64,000 nt of DNA from CAYUQT01 sp964446835. Its GTDB lineage: Bacteria; Planctomycetota; Phycisphaerae; UBA1845; JAFGLZ01. This document shows positions 34,219-43,084 of this stretch, piece by piece. A model generated the notes under the pieces. The model was not told where the DNA came from. It saw nothing but the letters and a program-made list of their open reading frames with translations, and searched no databases. Location: assembly GCA_964446835.1 (NCBI GenBank), contig CAYUQT010000004.1:1-64000 (forward strand). Direction: 5' to 3'. Position numbers and translations under genes: made by a program. Positions within the stretch are counted from its first letter, which is position 1, and every line of letters starts with the position of its first letter.

Positions 34219-36282
34219 ATGGCCGAGTTACATCGAGACATTCTGACCTGGTTTCACCGGCTCCTGCCGGGCAACCCGATCTTCCTTCGAGTGCTCCACG
34301 GCGGCGGACGGCGCATGCGCCACCTGCTCATCCGGCTGGGATACCTGAGCCTGTTGTTCCTGGTGATGCTGATCGGCCTGATGGTCGTGGTGCCTTCGGC
34401 CACGGCCGCACTGGACGACCTGGCCCGGAGCGCCACGCAGGTCTTCCGGTTCGTGATGATCGTTCAACTGGCGATGATCTGTTTCGTCGCTCCGATCTTC
34501 GCCTCGGCGGCCATCAGCCAGGAGAAGGATTCGCAGACGTACAACATCCTGCTGGCGACGCCGTTGAGCAACGCGCAAATCGTCCTGGGATCGCTGCTCA
34601 GCCGGTTGTTCTTCGTTCTGGTGCTGCTGCTGGCAAGCGTTCCCATCCTCAGCGTCACGATGGTCTACGGGGGGGTTACCTTCCGCCAGATCGCATTGAG
34701 CACGGGAGTCGCCGCCACCACGGCCATACTGACGGCCTCTCTGGCCATTGCCATCAGCGTCAGTCGCGTGGGCACGCGGCGGACGATCTTCTCGTTCTAT
34801 CTGGCGATCGCCATCTATCTGTTGGCCGTCGGAGCCGTCGGATATCCGCGGAGCTTTCGCCGATCGATGGAGTCTCTGCAACAGGAAGAGCGACGTCGCG
34901 CGGTTCTGGAGTGGGTAGCCGAAGGGCATGCACGCCCCTCTCCGGGCGGCCTTCATCAACTGCTCACGGCCAACCCCGACTCGATCGAGAAGGCCGCGGG
35001 GGCGGTGGTGCCGGATCGAGAGGCCTGCGGCACACTGGTGGACAAGCTGCGACAGGCGGATGAAACGGCCGTTCAGCGGTCGGACACCTCCCTGACGTTC
35101 TTCGGCTGTCCCCGGGCGCCGCTGAGCGCGGAAGACCGTCGAATGAGCTGGCTGGCGCCGTTTCACCCCCTGCTGGCGCTTCAGGTCGCGCTGAATGAAG
35201 TGGAACCGCCGACGGTCGCTGTGGGCTGGGGACGGGTCATGGATTCGCTGCTGGGCCGCCCGCATTTCGGTTACATGGGCGTGACGTTTGTGGTCTCAAT
35301 GCTGATCGTCCTGGCCAGCATGCTCCAGGTCCGCCGCGGGGCGCGTGATGGGGAGCGCGGCCCCCTGCGGCAGTGGGTGTACGATCGGATCGCTGCGCTG
35401 TCGCCCCGTCGGGTGCGTCGCAGGCCGCGAAACGTCTGGCGGAATCCCGTGGCCTGGCGCGAAGCGAGAACACGAGCCTCGTTTACGGGACGGGGACTGT
35501 CTCGTCACGTCATCATCCTGTTGGGAATCGCGGCCGGTGCGGTTCTTCTGGGGATTCGGATCGCAGGCTGGGGGGGGCTGACCCCCTCCGAAGTCCAGGA
35601 CTGGCTGGCCGGCCTGATTCTCGTCGAGACCGTGCTGATTCTGCTGATGGCCGCCAGCAGCGCCGCGACGGCTGTCACGCTCGAACATGAATCCGGAACG
35701 ATGGAGCTGCTCTTGTGCACGCCGCTGACCAGCGGATATCTCCTGTATGGGAAGCTTCGAGGCCTCGTCAGTTTCCTGTTTCCCATGACGCTGGTGCCCG
35801 CCCTCACGTTGATGGCGTTTGGTCTCTATGGAATGACGGGGAGCGCAGAGACGAAGGGGATCCATCCGGAGAGCGGCCTGTGCCTGCTTGTGATGCTCGT
35901 GGGGTATTCGGCGCTGGCATCGATCCAGGGGTTGGCGATGTCCGTGCGATTCGGCAAGACGGTGTCGGCGGTACTGGCGAGCGTCGGAATCACATTCCTC
36001 ATCGTGGCCTCGCTGGGGGGTTGCGGTTTCGCGGTGATGTCGGTTGCCGGGGTTCTGGGAGCCCTGCTGGCGCCGTTATCGCCGTTGACCGGAGTGATGG
36101 TGCTTGTCAGACCCGATTGGGCACTGGACATCTCACGCCACGGTGAATGGGCACAGCAAGTTCGAGTGATGGCACCGGTCGGAATAGCGATCTGCACTCT
36201 GTGCTACGCCCTGCTGGGTTACGGTACGTACCGGAACATTGTCCTGACCTTTGACATGACACTTCGGAAGCGATCGGCCTGA
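34219..36282 (+). CDS. ABC-2 type transporter permease, tandem
   Basis: 687 residues from ATG 34219 (a GTG lies directly before). Two permease halves are visible. The first contains membrane segments at about 32-60, 75-95, 110-135, 155-180 and 185-205, with AAISQEKDSQTYNILLATPLSNAQIVLG. The second, from about 430, contains SSAATAVTLEHESGTMELLLCTPLTSGYLLYGKL and a further set of segments. The repeated ExxSxTxELLLxTPL motif shows that one polypeptide carries both halves of an ABC-2 permease. It is the membrane channel for the ATPase just upstream. Cargo unknown. Confidence 0.88.
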   Translation: MAELHRDILTWFHRLLPGNPIFLRVLHGGGRRMRHLLIRLGYLSLLFLVMLIGLMVVVPSATAALDDLARSATQVFRFVMIVQLAMICFVAPIFASAAISQEKDSQTYNILLATPLSNAQIVLGSLLSRLFFVLVLLLASVPILSVTMVYGGVTFRQIALSTGVAATTAILTASLAIAISVSRVGTRRTIFSFYLAIAIYLLAVGAVGYPRSFRRSMESLQQEERRRAVLEWVAEGHARPSPGGLHQLLTANPDSIEKAAGAVVPDREACGTLVDKLRQADETAVQRSDTSLTFFGCPRAPLSAEDRRMSWLAPFHPLLALQVALNEVEPPTVAVGWGRVMDSLLGRPHFGYMGVTFVVSMLIVLASMLQVRRGARDGERGPLRQWVYDRIAALSPRRVRRRPRNVWRNPVAWREARTRASFTGRGLSRHVIILLGIAAGAVLLGIRIAGWGGLTPSEVQDWLAGLILVETVLILLMAASSAATAVTLEHESGTMELLLCTPLTSGYLLYGKLRGLVSFLFPMTLVPALTLMAFGLYGMTGSAETKGIHPESGLCLLVMLVGYSALASIQGLAMSVRFGKTVSAVLASVGITFLIVASLGGCGFAVMSVAGVLGALLAPLSPLTGVMVLVRPDWALDISRHGEWAQQVRVMAPVGIAICTLCYALLGYGTYRNIVLTFDMTLRKRSA

Positions 36283-36287
36283 CTTGA

Positions 36288-36315
36288 TTGACAAGCCTGG
36301 TTGCCCCAGGATAAT
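36288..36315 (+). promoter_or_regulatory. Sigma-70 promoter for the SAM hydrolase-bioA genes
   Basis: TTGACA (36288-36293) and GATAAT (36310-36315) are 16 bases apart, close to consensus. The expected start near 36322 leaves a leader of about 44 bases. Confidence 0.65.
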
Positions 36316-36365
36316 GAACGTAAGGCGTCTGCGGCACGTGAGTTGTATCCTACAGGAAACGCTTG

Positions 36366-37151
36366 ATGGCGATTGTCACCTTTACAACCGACTTCGGCCA
36401 GCAGGATCATTATGTCGCAGCCATGAAGGGAGTGGTGCTTCAGATTGCACCCAAGAGCATCCTGGTTGATGTGACGCACCAGATCGCCCCCCAGAACATC
36501 ATCCAGGCCGCCTTCATCATCCGCCAGGTGTGGACGAGTTTTCCGTCCGACACCATCCATGTCGTGGTCGTAGATCCGGCGGTGGGAACGCCCCGGCGCA
36601 TTGTGGCGGTCCAGTACGCCAATCAGGTCGTCGTGTGTCCGGACAATGGAATCGTCTCGTTTCTTCAGCGGGATCTACCGTTGGAAGGGCTCCGCGAAGT
36701 GACGAATCGGGGTCTGTTCGCCCGGTCGGTTTCCTCGACATTTCACGGGCGCGACATTATTGCGCCCGTGGCCGCTCATCTCAGCCGAGGGGTCCGGATC
36801 AGCGAGGTGGGACCGCAGACCGACCGGCTGGAGATGCTCGATCTGCCACGTCCCGAGCGTTTGCCCGATCAATCCATCCGAGGACAGGTCGTCTATGTGG
36901 ACGGCTTCGGCAACCTGGTCACCAATCTGACTCGGGAGGAGCTGGCGCACACTTTCAACGTCCGCCCCGGAGCCCATGTGTGGTTGGACGAACTCGACCT
37001 CGGCACGGTTCGACAGACCTACGCGCTGACCGAGCCGGATCATCCCCTGGCACTGATCGGCAGCGTGGGCATGCTGGAGATCGCCGTCAATCGCGGCAAT
37101 GCCGCCCGACATCTGGGGGCCGGCGTCGGCTCGCCGGTTCTCGTCAGGTGA
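36366..37151 (+). CDS. SAM hydroxide adenosyltransferase (SAM hydrolase, DUF62)
   Basis: 261 residues from ATG 36366. The DUF62 signature is clear: TDFGQQDHYVAAMKG near the start, VDVTHQIAPQNIIQAAFII, VVVDPAVGTPRR and the C-terminal VYVDGFGNLVTNL. The family hydrolyses S-adenosylmethionine to adenosine and methionine; a few members are halogenases. BioA, encoded 10 bases downstream, uses SAM as amino donor, so the two share a substrate. The reason for pairing is not obvious; removal of inhibitory SAM analogues is one possibility. Confidence 0.88.
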   Translation: MAIVTFTTDFGQQDHYVAAMKGVVLQIAPKSILVDVTHQIAPQNIIQAAFIIRQVWTSFPSDTIHVVVVDPAVGTPRRIVAVQYANQVVVCPDNGIVSFLQRDLPLEGLREVTNRGLFARSVSSTFHGRDIIAPVAAHLSRGVRISEVGPQTDRLEMLDLPRPERLPDQSIRGQVVYVDGFGNLVTNLTREELAHTFNVRPGAHVWLDELDLGTVRQTYALTEPDHPLALIGSVGMLEIAVNRGNAARHLGAGVGSPVLVR

Positions 37152-37161
37152 TCCGACCGCC

Positions 37162-38586
37162 ATGCAAACGCCCCATTCGCCCGTTCCCGACGACCCCAAC
37201 GCCCTGCCTGCCGAACGACTGCGCCGGTGGGATCTCGCCCATGTCTGGCATCCGTTTACCCAGCATGCACACTGGAACCGCCAGGAGCCGCTGATCATCG
37301 TGGCGGCCGAGGGCGACTTTCTGATCGACGCCGAGGGACATCGCTACATCGATGGCGTGGCGAGCCTTTGGTGCAATGTCCACGGGCATCGTCACCCTAC
37401 AATCGATCGAGCCGTGGTCGACCAGTTGGGTCAGGTGGCGCACAGCACGTTGCTGGGCCTGGCTTCGCCGCCTTCGATTGTTCTGGCCCGACGATTGGTT
37501 GAGCTTGCTCCGCTGGGATTGAACCGGGTGTTCTACAGCGATGACGGTGCGACGGCGGTCGAGGCCGCCTGCAAGATGTCGGTGGCCTATTGGCGTCATA
37601 GAGGCTGCACCGAACGAGCGCAGTTTGTCGGCCTGCGACTGGCGTACCATGGCGATACGCTCGGAGCCGTCAGTGTGGGGGGGATCGATCTGTTCCATCT
37701 GATCTACAAGCCTCTACTGTTTGAAACACACTTCGCGCCATCGCCCTACTGTTATCGCTGCGATCTCGGAAAGGAGCCGGGAAGCTGCGGTCTGGCCTGC
37801 GCCGAGGCGATGGGCCGGTTGCTCGAGGAGCGGTCGGGCTCGATTGCCGCCGTCGTCATCGAACCGCTGGTGCAGTGCGCGGCCGGCATGATCACGGCAC
37901 CGCGGGGCTATCTTCGTCGAATCCGCCAACTATGTGACACACACGACGTCCTGCTGATCGCCGACGAGGTGGCCACCGGATTCGGCAGAACCGGCCGGAT
38001 GTTCGCCTGTGAACACGAGGCTGTCAGCCCCGACCTGCTCTGTGTGGGCAAGGGGATCACCGGGGGGTATCTGCCGTTGGCCGCCACGCTGGCCACCGAC
38101 CGCGTCTACGAGGCCTTCCTGGGCCCGATCGATGAGGGCCGCACCTTCTATCACGGGCACACCTACACCGGCAACGCCCTGGGATGCCGGGCGGCGGTCG
38201 CTTCACTGCGGGTCTTTGAGGAAGAGCGGACTCTGGAGCATCTGGTCGGCAAGATCGAGATCTTGAGGGCAGGATTGGAGCCGCTGAAGGCCCATCCGCA
38301 CGTGGGCGAAGTCCGCCAATGCGGGATGATCGTGGGTATCGAGCTGGTTGCCGATCGGGCCACGCGAGAACGTTTTCCGTACCGATGGCAGATCGGAGCC
38401 CAGGTCTGTCGTCAGGCCCGGCAGTACGGGGTGATTCTGCGTCCGTTGGCGGATGTGATCGTTCTGTTCCCCCCGCTGTCGATCGCCCCTGAGAATCTCG
38501 AACACCTGGTGTCCGTGACCCGCCGATGCATCGAGGAGGTGCTGCGGACCCCCCATTCCCATGCCGGCGACGGCTATGAGGGCTGA
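37162..38586 (+). CDS. bioA: Adenosylmethionine-8-amino-7-oxononanoate aminotransferase
   Basis: 474 residues from ATG 37162. Class III aminotransferase motifs: WHPFTQHAHW near the N-terminus (typical of BioA), YHGDTLGAVSVGG, DEVATGFGRTGRMFACEHE and the PLP-Lys region CVGKGITGGYLPLAATL. A CYRC...SCGLAC insert with four Cys sits in the middle. The enzyme makes 7,8-diaminononanoate in biotin synthesis, with SAM as amino donor. No other bio genes are nearby. Confidence 0.92.
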   Translation: MQTPHSPVPDDPNALPAERLRRWDLAHVWHPFTQHAHWNRQEPLIIVAAEGDFLIDAEGHRYIDGVASLWCNVHGHRHPTIDRAVVDQLGQVAHSTLLGLASPPSIVLARRLVELAPLGLNRVFYSDDGATAVEAACKMSVAYWRHRGCTERAQFVGLRLAYHGDTLGAVSVGGIDLFHLIYKPLLFETHFAPSPYCYRCDLGKEPGSCGLACAEAMGRLLEERSGSIAAVVIEPLVQCAAGMITAPRGYLRRIRQLCDTHDVLLIADEVATGFGRTGRMFACEHEAVSPDLLCVGKGITGGYLPLAATLATDRVYEAFLGPIDEGRTFYHGHTYTGNALGCRAAVASLRVFEEERTLEHLVGKIEILRAGLEPLKAHPHVGEVRQCGMIVGIELVADRATRERFPYRWQIGAQVCRQARQYGVILRPLADVIVLFPPLSIAPENLEHLVSVTRRCIEEVLRTPHSHAGDGYEG

Positions 38587-38616
38587 GCATCCCGTCTGGC
38601 GGCATGAAGGTATGAA

Positions 38617-38645
38617 TTGACGGATTCCGAAGAAATCCCTAAGAT
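38617..38645 (+). promoter_or_regulatory. Sigma-70 promoter of thiC
   Basis: TTGACG (38617-38622) and TAAGAT (38640-38645) are 17 bases apart. Transcription would start near 38652, just before the TPP riboswitch. Confidence 0.6.
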
Positions 38646-38660
38646 CGCCATAGACAATCT

Positions 38661-38790
38661 TGGTCGCTAGGGGTGGCCTGCGGGCCTGAGATCCGTCGAT
38701 CTGTCATGGGACGGTGTCGGCGAGACCCTTGGAACCTGATCAGCGAAATCCGCCGCCGGCGGAAAGAGCTGCGTAGGGAAGCGACGGCTC
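38661..38790 (+). promoter_or_regulatory. TPP riboswitch (THI element)
   Basis: The conserved THI-box pieces are present in order: CTAGGGGTGGCC then CCTGAGATCC (variant of GCTGAGA), GAGACCCTTGGAACCTGATC and GCTGCGTAGGGAAGC. It lies 140 bases upstream of the thiC start, and binds thiamin pyrophosphate. Several hairpins between it and thiC are candidate expression platforms. Confidence 0.92.
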
Positions 38791-38799
38791 TTGAAATCT

Positions 38800-38889
38800 C
38801 CCGAAGACATTTCAGGTCGCCGCTTCCGATGAGGGGCGGCGATATGTGTTTGCCGACCCGGCGACCCCGCCGATGTGATGTCACATCGG
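38800..38889 (+). promoter_or_regulatory. Hairpins between TPP riboswitch and thiC
   Basis: Three inverted repeats follow the riboswitch: TGAAAT/ATTTCA near 38790-38815, TCGCCGC/GCGGCGA near 38818-38843, and a 20-base palindrome at 38870-38889 with 9-base arms (CCGATGTGA/TCACATCGG) around TG. They may form terminator/antiterminator or ribosome-access structures. No T-run follows, so translational control is more likely. Confidence 0.4.
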
Positions 38890-38933
38890 TCCAACGTGGG
38901 GTGAGTGCAGTCGCTTGCCCCGGAGGTTCTGTC

Positions 38934-40256
38934 ATGACGACACAGTATCGGGCCGCCTGCCGAGGCGAGATCACGCCGCAGATGGCACGTGTGGCCGAAC
39001 GCGAAGGCCTGTCGCCCGAGGAGATCCGGGCGGAGGTTGCGGCCGGTCGGTTGATCATCCCGGCCAATCGTCAGCACCTGCCGACGGTGGGGAAGCTCGA
39101 CCCGCTGGGCATTGGTCGGGCGGTTTCCACCAAGATCAATGCCAACATCGGGGCGTCACCCGTGCGGAGCACTCTGGAAGAGGAGCTGGCCAAGCTCGAG
39201 TGGGCAGTGCGGTGGGGAGCCGACGCCGTCATGGATCTCTCTACCGGGGGTGACCTCGACGCCATCCGCGAGCATCTGATTGCCCACGCGACCGTTCCGA
39301 TCGGAACGGTGCCGATGTATGAGATGATCATCGGACGATCGATTGAAGAACTCACGCACAAGGACATTCTGACGATCATCGAGAAGCAGGCGCGACAGGG
39401 CGTCGACTTCTTCACGATTCACGCAGGCATTCTGAGAAGCCACCTGCCTTTGGCGGCACGACGGATGGCCGGCATGGTCAGTCGCGGCGGGGCACTGTTG
39501 GTGCGGTGGATGATGCACCACAACCGTGAGAACCCGATGTACGAACTGTTCGACGACATCAGCGCGATCATGCGAGAGTACGACGTGTCCTATTCGCTCG
39601 GTGACGGCATGCGACCGGGCTGTCTGGCGGACGCCTCGGATGAGGCGCAATTCGCGGAACTCCGAACGCTGGGCGAACTGGTGCAGCGGGCCCGAGAAGC
39701 AGGGGTTCAGGTCATGGTCGAGGGCCCCGGACACCTCCCGTTCAACCAGATCGAGCACAACATGAAGCTTCAGGCTGAACTGTGTGACGGTTCGCCGTTT
39801 TACGTGCTCGGACCGATCGTGACGGACGTGGCACCGGGTTACGATCACATCACGTCGGCGATCGGAGCGACTGCCGCGGCCTATCACGGGGCATCATTCC
39901 TCTGTTACGTCACGCCGCGAGAACATCTGGGCCTGCCGCGGCTCGAGGACGTCAAGGCCGGCGTGATCGCCTACCGAATTGCAGCGCACGCCGCAGATGT
40001 CGCGCGGGGGGTGCGCGGCGCCCGCGACTGGGACGACGCCATCTCACGGGCCAGGGCGTCGCTCGACTGGAAGGGGCATTTCGCCCTCGCAATGGACCCG
40101 GAGACCGCCCGGGCGTACCACGACGCCGATATCTCGCAAGATAAGGACTACTGCGGCATGTGCGGGCGCGACTGGTGCGCGGTGCGGATGAGCAAGGAGA
40201 TGCCCGGCTGGCGATCGGGGCATGACGCGACATTCTGTCCCGCCGGCAAGAGTTGA
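38934..40256 (+). CDS. thiC: Phosphomethylpyrimidine synthase
   Basis: 440 residues from ATG 38934, chosen because the homologous region starts there and GGAGG lies 9 bases upstream. It is the short ThiC form lacking the long N-terminal domain of the E. coli enzyme. The radical-SAM cluster ligands are CGMCGRDWC near the C-terminus (CX2CX4C). The enzyme rearranges aminoimidazole ribotide to the pyrimidine phosphate of thiamin. A TPP riboswitch precedes it. The class V aminotransferase gene follows 47 bases downstream on the same strand. Confidence 0.95.
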   Translation: MTTQYRAACRGEITPQMARVAEREGLSPEEIRAEVAAGRLIIPANRQHLPTVGKLDPLGIGRAVSTKINANIGASPVRSTLEEELAKLEWAVRWGADAVMDLSTGGDLDAIREHLIAHATVPIGTVPMYEMIIGRSIEELTHKDILTIIEKQARQGVDFFTIHAGILRSHLPLAARRMAGMVSRGGALLVRWMMHHNRENPMYELFDDISAIMREYDVSYSLGDGMRPGCLADASDEAQFAELRTLGELVQRAREAGVQVMVEGPGHLPFNQIEHNMKLQAELCDGSPFYVLGPIVTDVAPGYDHITSAIGATAAAYHGASFLCYVTPREHLGLPRLEDVKAGVIAYRIAAHAADVARGVRGARDWDDAISRARASLDWKGHFALAMDPETARAYHDADISQDKDYCGMCGRDWCAVRMSKEMPGWRSGHDATFCPAGKS

Positions 40257-40303
40257 AGGGTGTCAGCAGAACGCGCACATTGTGCGAACGACTGGTGAAA
40301 GCT

Positions 40304-41488
40304 ATGGCACATCGGATCTATCTGGACAATGCGGCCACGAGCTTCCCCAAGCCTGACGGCGTCCGAGACGCCACACTGCATTACTGGAATGACATCGGTG
40401 CCAGCGCCGGACGCGGGGCCTACAGAGAGGCCATCGAGACGGGAAGACTCATCCATCACTGCCGCTCGGACATCGCAAGGATGATCAACGCCGAACGCTC
40501 CGAGAGCATCGTCTTCGGCATGAATTGCAGCGACGGATTGAACCTGGCGATCAAGGGACTGCTCAAGGCGGGAGATCATGCCGTCACGACGTGGATGGAT
40601 CACAATTCCGTCCTTCGCCCGCTGAACGCCCTCCGCGAGCAGATCGGTCTGGAGGTTACGTTTGTCGAATGCGACCCTCGAAGCAGCCTGGTCGATCCGG
40701 AGGACATTCTGGCGGCTCTTCGCCCCAACACGCGTCTGATCGCGGTGGTCCATGGCAGCAACGTCAGCGGGAGCGTCCAGCCGATCCGGCAGGTGGGAGC
40801 CATCGCCCGCCAACACGAAATTCCTTTTCTGGTAGATGCGGCCCAAACCTGCGGACACTTTCCGATCGATGTTCAGACCGATCTGGTGGATTTGCTGGCG
40901 GCGCCGGGCCACAAGGGCTGTCTGGGCCCGCTGGGCACGGGCTTCCTGTACATTCGATCGGGCATCGAGAGGATGCTTCAGCCGCTGAGGGAGGGCGGCA
41001 CCGGTTCGGTCAGCGAACAGGCGGTGCAGCCGGAGTTCATGCCAGACCGATATGAATCGGGCAGCCACAATGCCATCGGTCTGGTGGGTTTGGGAGCGGG
41101 TGTTCGTTGGGTCCTCGACCGCGGCGTGTCGTCACTTCGAGAGCATGAGCTTCAGTTGTGCAGGGCCTTTCTCGATGCGAGCCGCGGGATCGAAGGACTG
41201 ACCGTGTATGGGCCGACGAATCTGGAGGATCGCGTCGGCGTGTTCAGCGTTCGCCTGGAAGGTTATGCACCCGCCGAGCTGTCGGCGGCCCTGGAGACGC
41301 ACTTCGGCATCCTGACGCGCAGCGGGCTCCACTGTGCCCCCATGGCCCATCAAACCATCGGAACCTATGATGGGGGAGGCACGACCCGTTTCAGCTTCGG
41401 ACCGTTCATCACCGTGGAGGATGTCGGGCACGCCGTTTCGGCACTGGGCGAGCTGGCATCGGAGGCGTCCGTGCCCAATAGGTGCTGA
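40304..41488 (+). CDS. Cysteine desulfurase-like class V aminotransferase
   Basis: 394 residues from ATG 40304. It reads IYLDNAATSFPKP at the start, GSNVSGSVQPI in the middle, the PLP-Lys region LLAAPGHKGCLGPLGTGFLY and the C-terminal RSGLHCAPMAHQTIGT with the presumed active Cys (HC). These fit the SufS/NifS-like family sometimes annotated as cysteine desulfurase (TIGR01977). It lies directly after thiC, so sulfur delivery for the thiazole half of thiamin is a reasonable guess, and an Rrf2 regulator follows. Confidence 0.85.
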   Translation: MAHRIYLDNAATSFPKPDGVRDATLHYWNDIGASAGRGAYREAIETGRLIHHCRSDIARMINAERSESIVFGMNCSDGLNLAIKGLLKAGDHAVTTWMDHNSVLRPLNALREQIGLEVTFVECDPRSSLVDPEDILAALRPNTRLIAVVHGSNVSGSVQPIRQVGAIARQHEIPFLVDAAQTCGHFPIDVQTDLVDLLAAPGHKGCLGPLGTGFLYIRSGIERMLQPLREGGTGSVSEQAVQPEFMPDRYESGSHNAIGLVGLGAGVRWVLDRGVSSLREHELQLCRAFLDASRGIEGLTVYGPTNLEDRVGVFSVRLEGYAPAELSAALETHFGILTRSGLHCAPMAHQTIGTYDGGGTTRFSFGPFITVEDVGHAVSALGELASEASVPNRC

Positions 41489-41538
41489 AGCCTTGTAAGG
41501 CGATTTCTTGTTGCTCCACCGAATTCTGTCCGAAGATA

Positions 41539-41565
41539 TTGCCAGAAGGTCTGTTGGGCGATAAT
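41539..41565 (+). promoter_or_regulatory. Possible promoter of the Rrf2 gene
   Basis: TTGCCA (41539-41544) and GATAAT (41560-41565) are 15 bases apart. TTCCTA/TAGGAA arms about 10 bases downstream could be a regulator site. Confidence 0.35.
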
Positions 41566-41677
41566 CTAAGAAACGTTCCTAGCCGATGAGGATATAGGAA
41601 AGTCGGCGGAAATGTGTTCTGGGTATGTGGATGCCCGATAAGATGGTGTCTAGGGACTCAAGGAAGGGGTTTCTGAC

Positions 41678-42106
41678 ATGAAGTTGGGAAAAGCGTCTGC
41701 CTACGCCGTGTTCGCGTGTGTGCATATCGCGGAGAATGAGCAGAAAGGTCCAATACCCGGGCGCGACATCGCCGAATCGTGTGGAATTCCTGTAGAGTAT
41801 CTGCTCAAGATCCTCCAGCAACTGGTTCGATCCGAGGTTCTGCGCAGCGAGCGCGGGCCCCGCGGGGGCTTTGTCCTCTACAAACCAGCTTCTCAAACCA
41901 GCCTTCTTGATATTGTCGAAGCCATAGAGGGAACGCTCCGGAGTGATCTGGCTGGCAGCGAGCAGGTCAGCGGACTCATGCAAGCCAAGAACCGCATTGG
42001 GAGCGTCTGCGATCAGATCGCAGAGTACACGCGGTCCCTCCTTCGCCAATCGACCATTGACCAGATGGTCGGCATGCCTCGTACAGACTTAGTGAATTCT
42101 TTCTAA
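41678..42106 (+). CDS. Rrf2-family transcriptional regulator
   Basis: 142 residues: winged helix of the Rrf2 family (GKASAYAVFACVHIAENE, IPGRDIAESCGIPVEYLLKILQQL, RGPRGGFVL). The IscR-type cluster of three Cys residues around position 90-105 is not present; only one Cys (in SVCDQI) occurs there. It is therefore more like CymR-type members than a [2Fe-2S] IscR. GGAAGGGG lies before the ATG. It follows the cysteine-desulfurase-like gene and could control sulfur or cysteine metabolism. Confidence 0.9.
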   Translation: MKLGKASAYAVFACVHIAENEQKGPIPGRDIAESCGIPVEYLLKILQQLVRSEVLRSERGPRGGFVLYKPASQTSLLDIVEAIEGTLRSDLAGSEQVSGLMQAKNRIGSVCDQIAEYTRSLLRQSTIDQMVGMPRTDLVNSF

Positions 42107-42307
42107 TTTCACTGCACGCGATGGTCGATCAGTATTCAAAACAAGCATAGACAGGTCTTCTTATACCTTATACCGGGCTCCTTTGATAAGGATAAAGAAG
42201 GCCGCTATGACTTCTTTTCGCTATGAGAGTGAGATTCGCCCGGCGTGCCCAAGTGTGAGGAACCCATGCCTTTCGTGAAGGTGAACGTTGTCGAAGGGAG
42301 GTAATCC
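42107..42307. other. Intergenic spacer with strong ribosome site
   Basis: About 200 bases, partly AT-rich (CTTATACCTTATACC near 42158). The end carries GGGAGGTAATCC, a near-perfect ribosome site before the ATG of the response regulator gene. No gene is seen. Confidence 0.45.
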
Positions 42308-43084
42308 ATGATGATCAGAACAAGAGAGAACCATCCGTCCCCGATCGGTATGACGATACCGATGCCCTCCTCGATGGGATGGCCTGACAGTGCCCCAGCT
42401 CAGGGCGGATGGCTTCGTACCGGCTTCGTGCCGTTCCCAACGGCTGACGCCCAGGCAACCGATCCCACGATCTTCGTGGTGGACCCGGATCCGGAGAGCT
42501 GCCAGGCCGTGGCGGACGTTGCCTCATCGCTCGGTTTTCGAACGATGAGTTTCGCGAGCGGTCAGGAGTTTCTCGACTCCTACAGTTCGCGGATTTCCGG
42601 ATGTCTGATCCTGGACATCCGTCCGAAGGACATGACGGGCCTGGAGCTTCAGAAGAGGGTGGTCTCTTCGGAACCCGACCTGCCCATTCTGATGACCGGG
42701 GCCCACGTCGAGGTGGGCACGGTTGTGGCGGCGCTTCAGGGGGGGGCGATGGACTTCGTCGAGAAGCCTCTGAGCAAGGAGGTGTTGACCCATCGGATTC
42801 AGGAGGCAATCCGACGAAACGCCGGGAACCGCAGCTCCAAGGCCAGGCGAGACGAGATTTCTGCCCGCGTGGCACGTCTGACTCGGCGCGAACGCCAAGT
42901 CATGGAGCTGATGGTGGCCGGCAACTCGACGAAGCAGATCGCCGCACTGCTCGGCATCAGCTACAAGACGGTCAGCATTCATCACGGACGGGTGATCGAG
43001 AAGATGCGGGCCAACTCGCTGGCCGAATTGCTCCGAATGGTCATGATGCCCGGACTCAATGCATCGGCAGCCAATCCGGGCTAG
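42308..43084 (+). CDS. FixJ-type response regulator, orphan
   Basis: 258 residues. A proline-rich N-terminal tail of about 50 residues precedes a receiver domain (about 53-165): FVVDPDPES at the acidic pocket, where the usual pair of adjacent acidic residues is D-P-D; the phospho-Asp in LILDIRP; T in LMTGAH; K in VEKPLS. A LuxR-type helix-turn-helix follows (LTRRERQVMELMVAGNSTKQIAALLGISYKTVSIHHGRV). There is no histidine kinase in the window. Its last 4 bases overlap the convergent nagA gene. Confidence 0.9.
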   Translation: MMIRTRENHPSPIGMTIPMPSSMGWPDSAPAQGGWLRTGFVPFPTADAQATDPTIFVVDPDPESCQAVADVASSLGFRTMSFASGQEFLDSYSSRISGCLILDIRPKDMTGLELQKRVVSSEPDLPILMTGAHVEVGTVVAALQGGAMDFVEKPLSKEVLTHRIQEAIRRNAGNRSSKARRDEISARVARLTRRERQVMELMVAGNSTKQIAALLGISYKTVSIHHGRVIEKMRANSLAELLRMVMMPGLNASAANPG

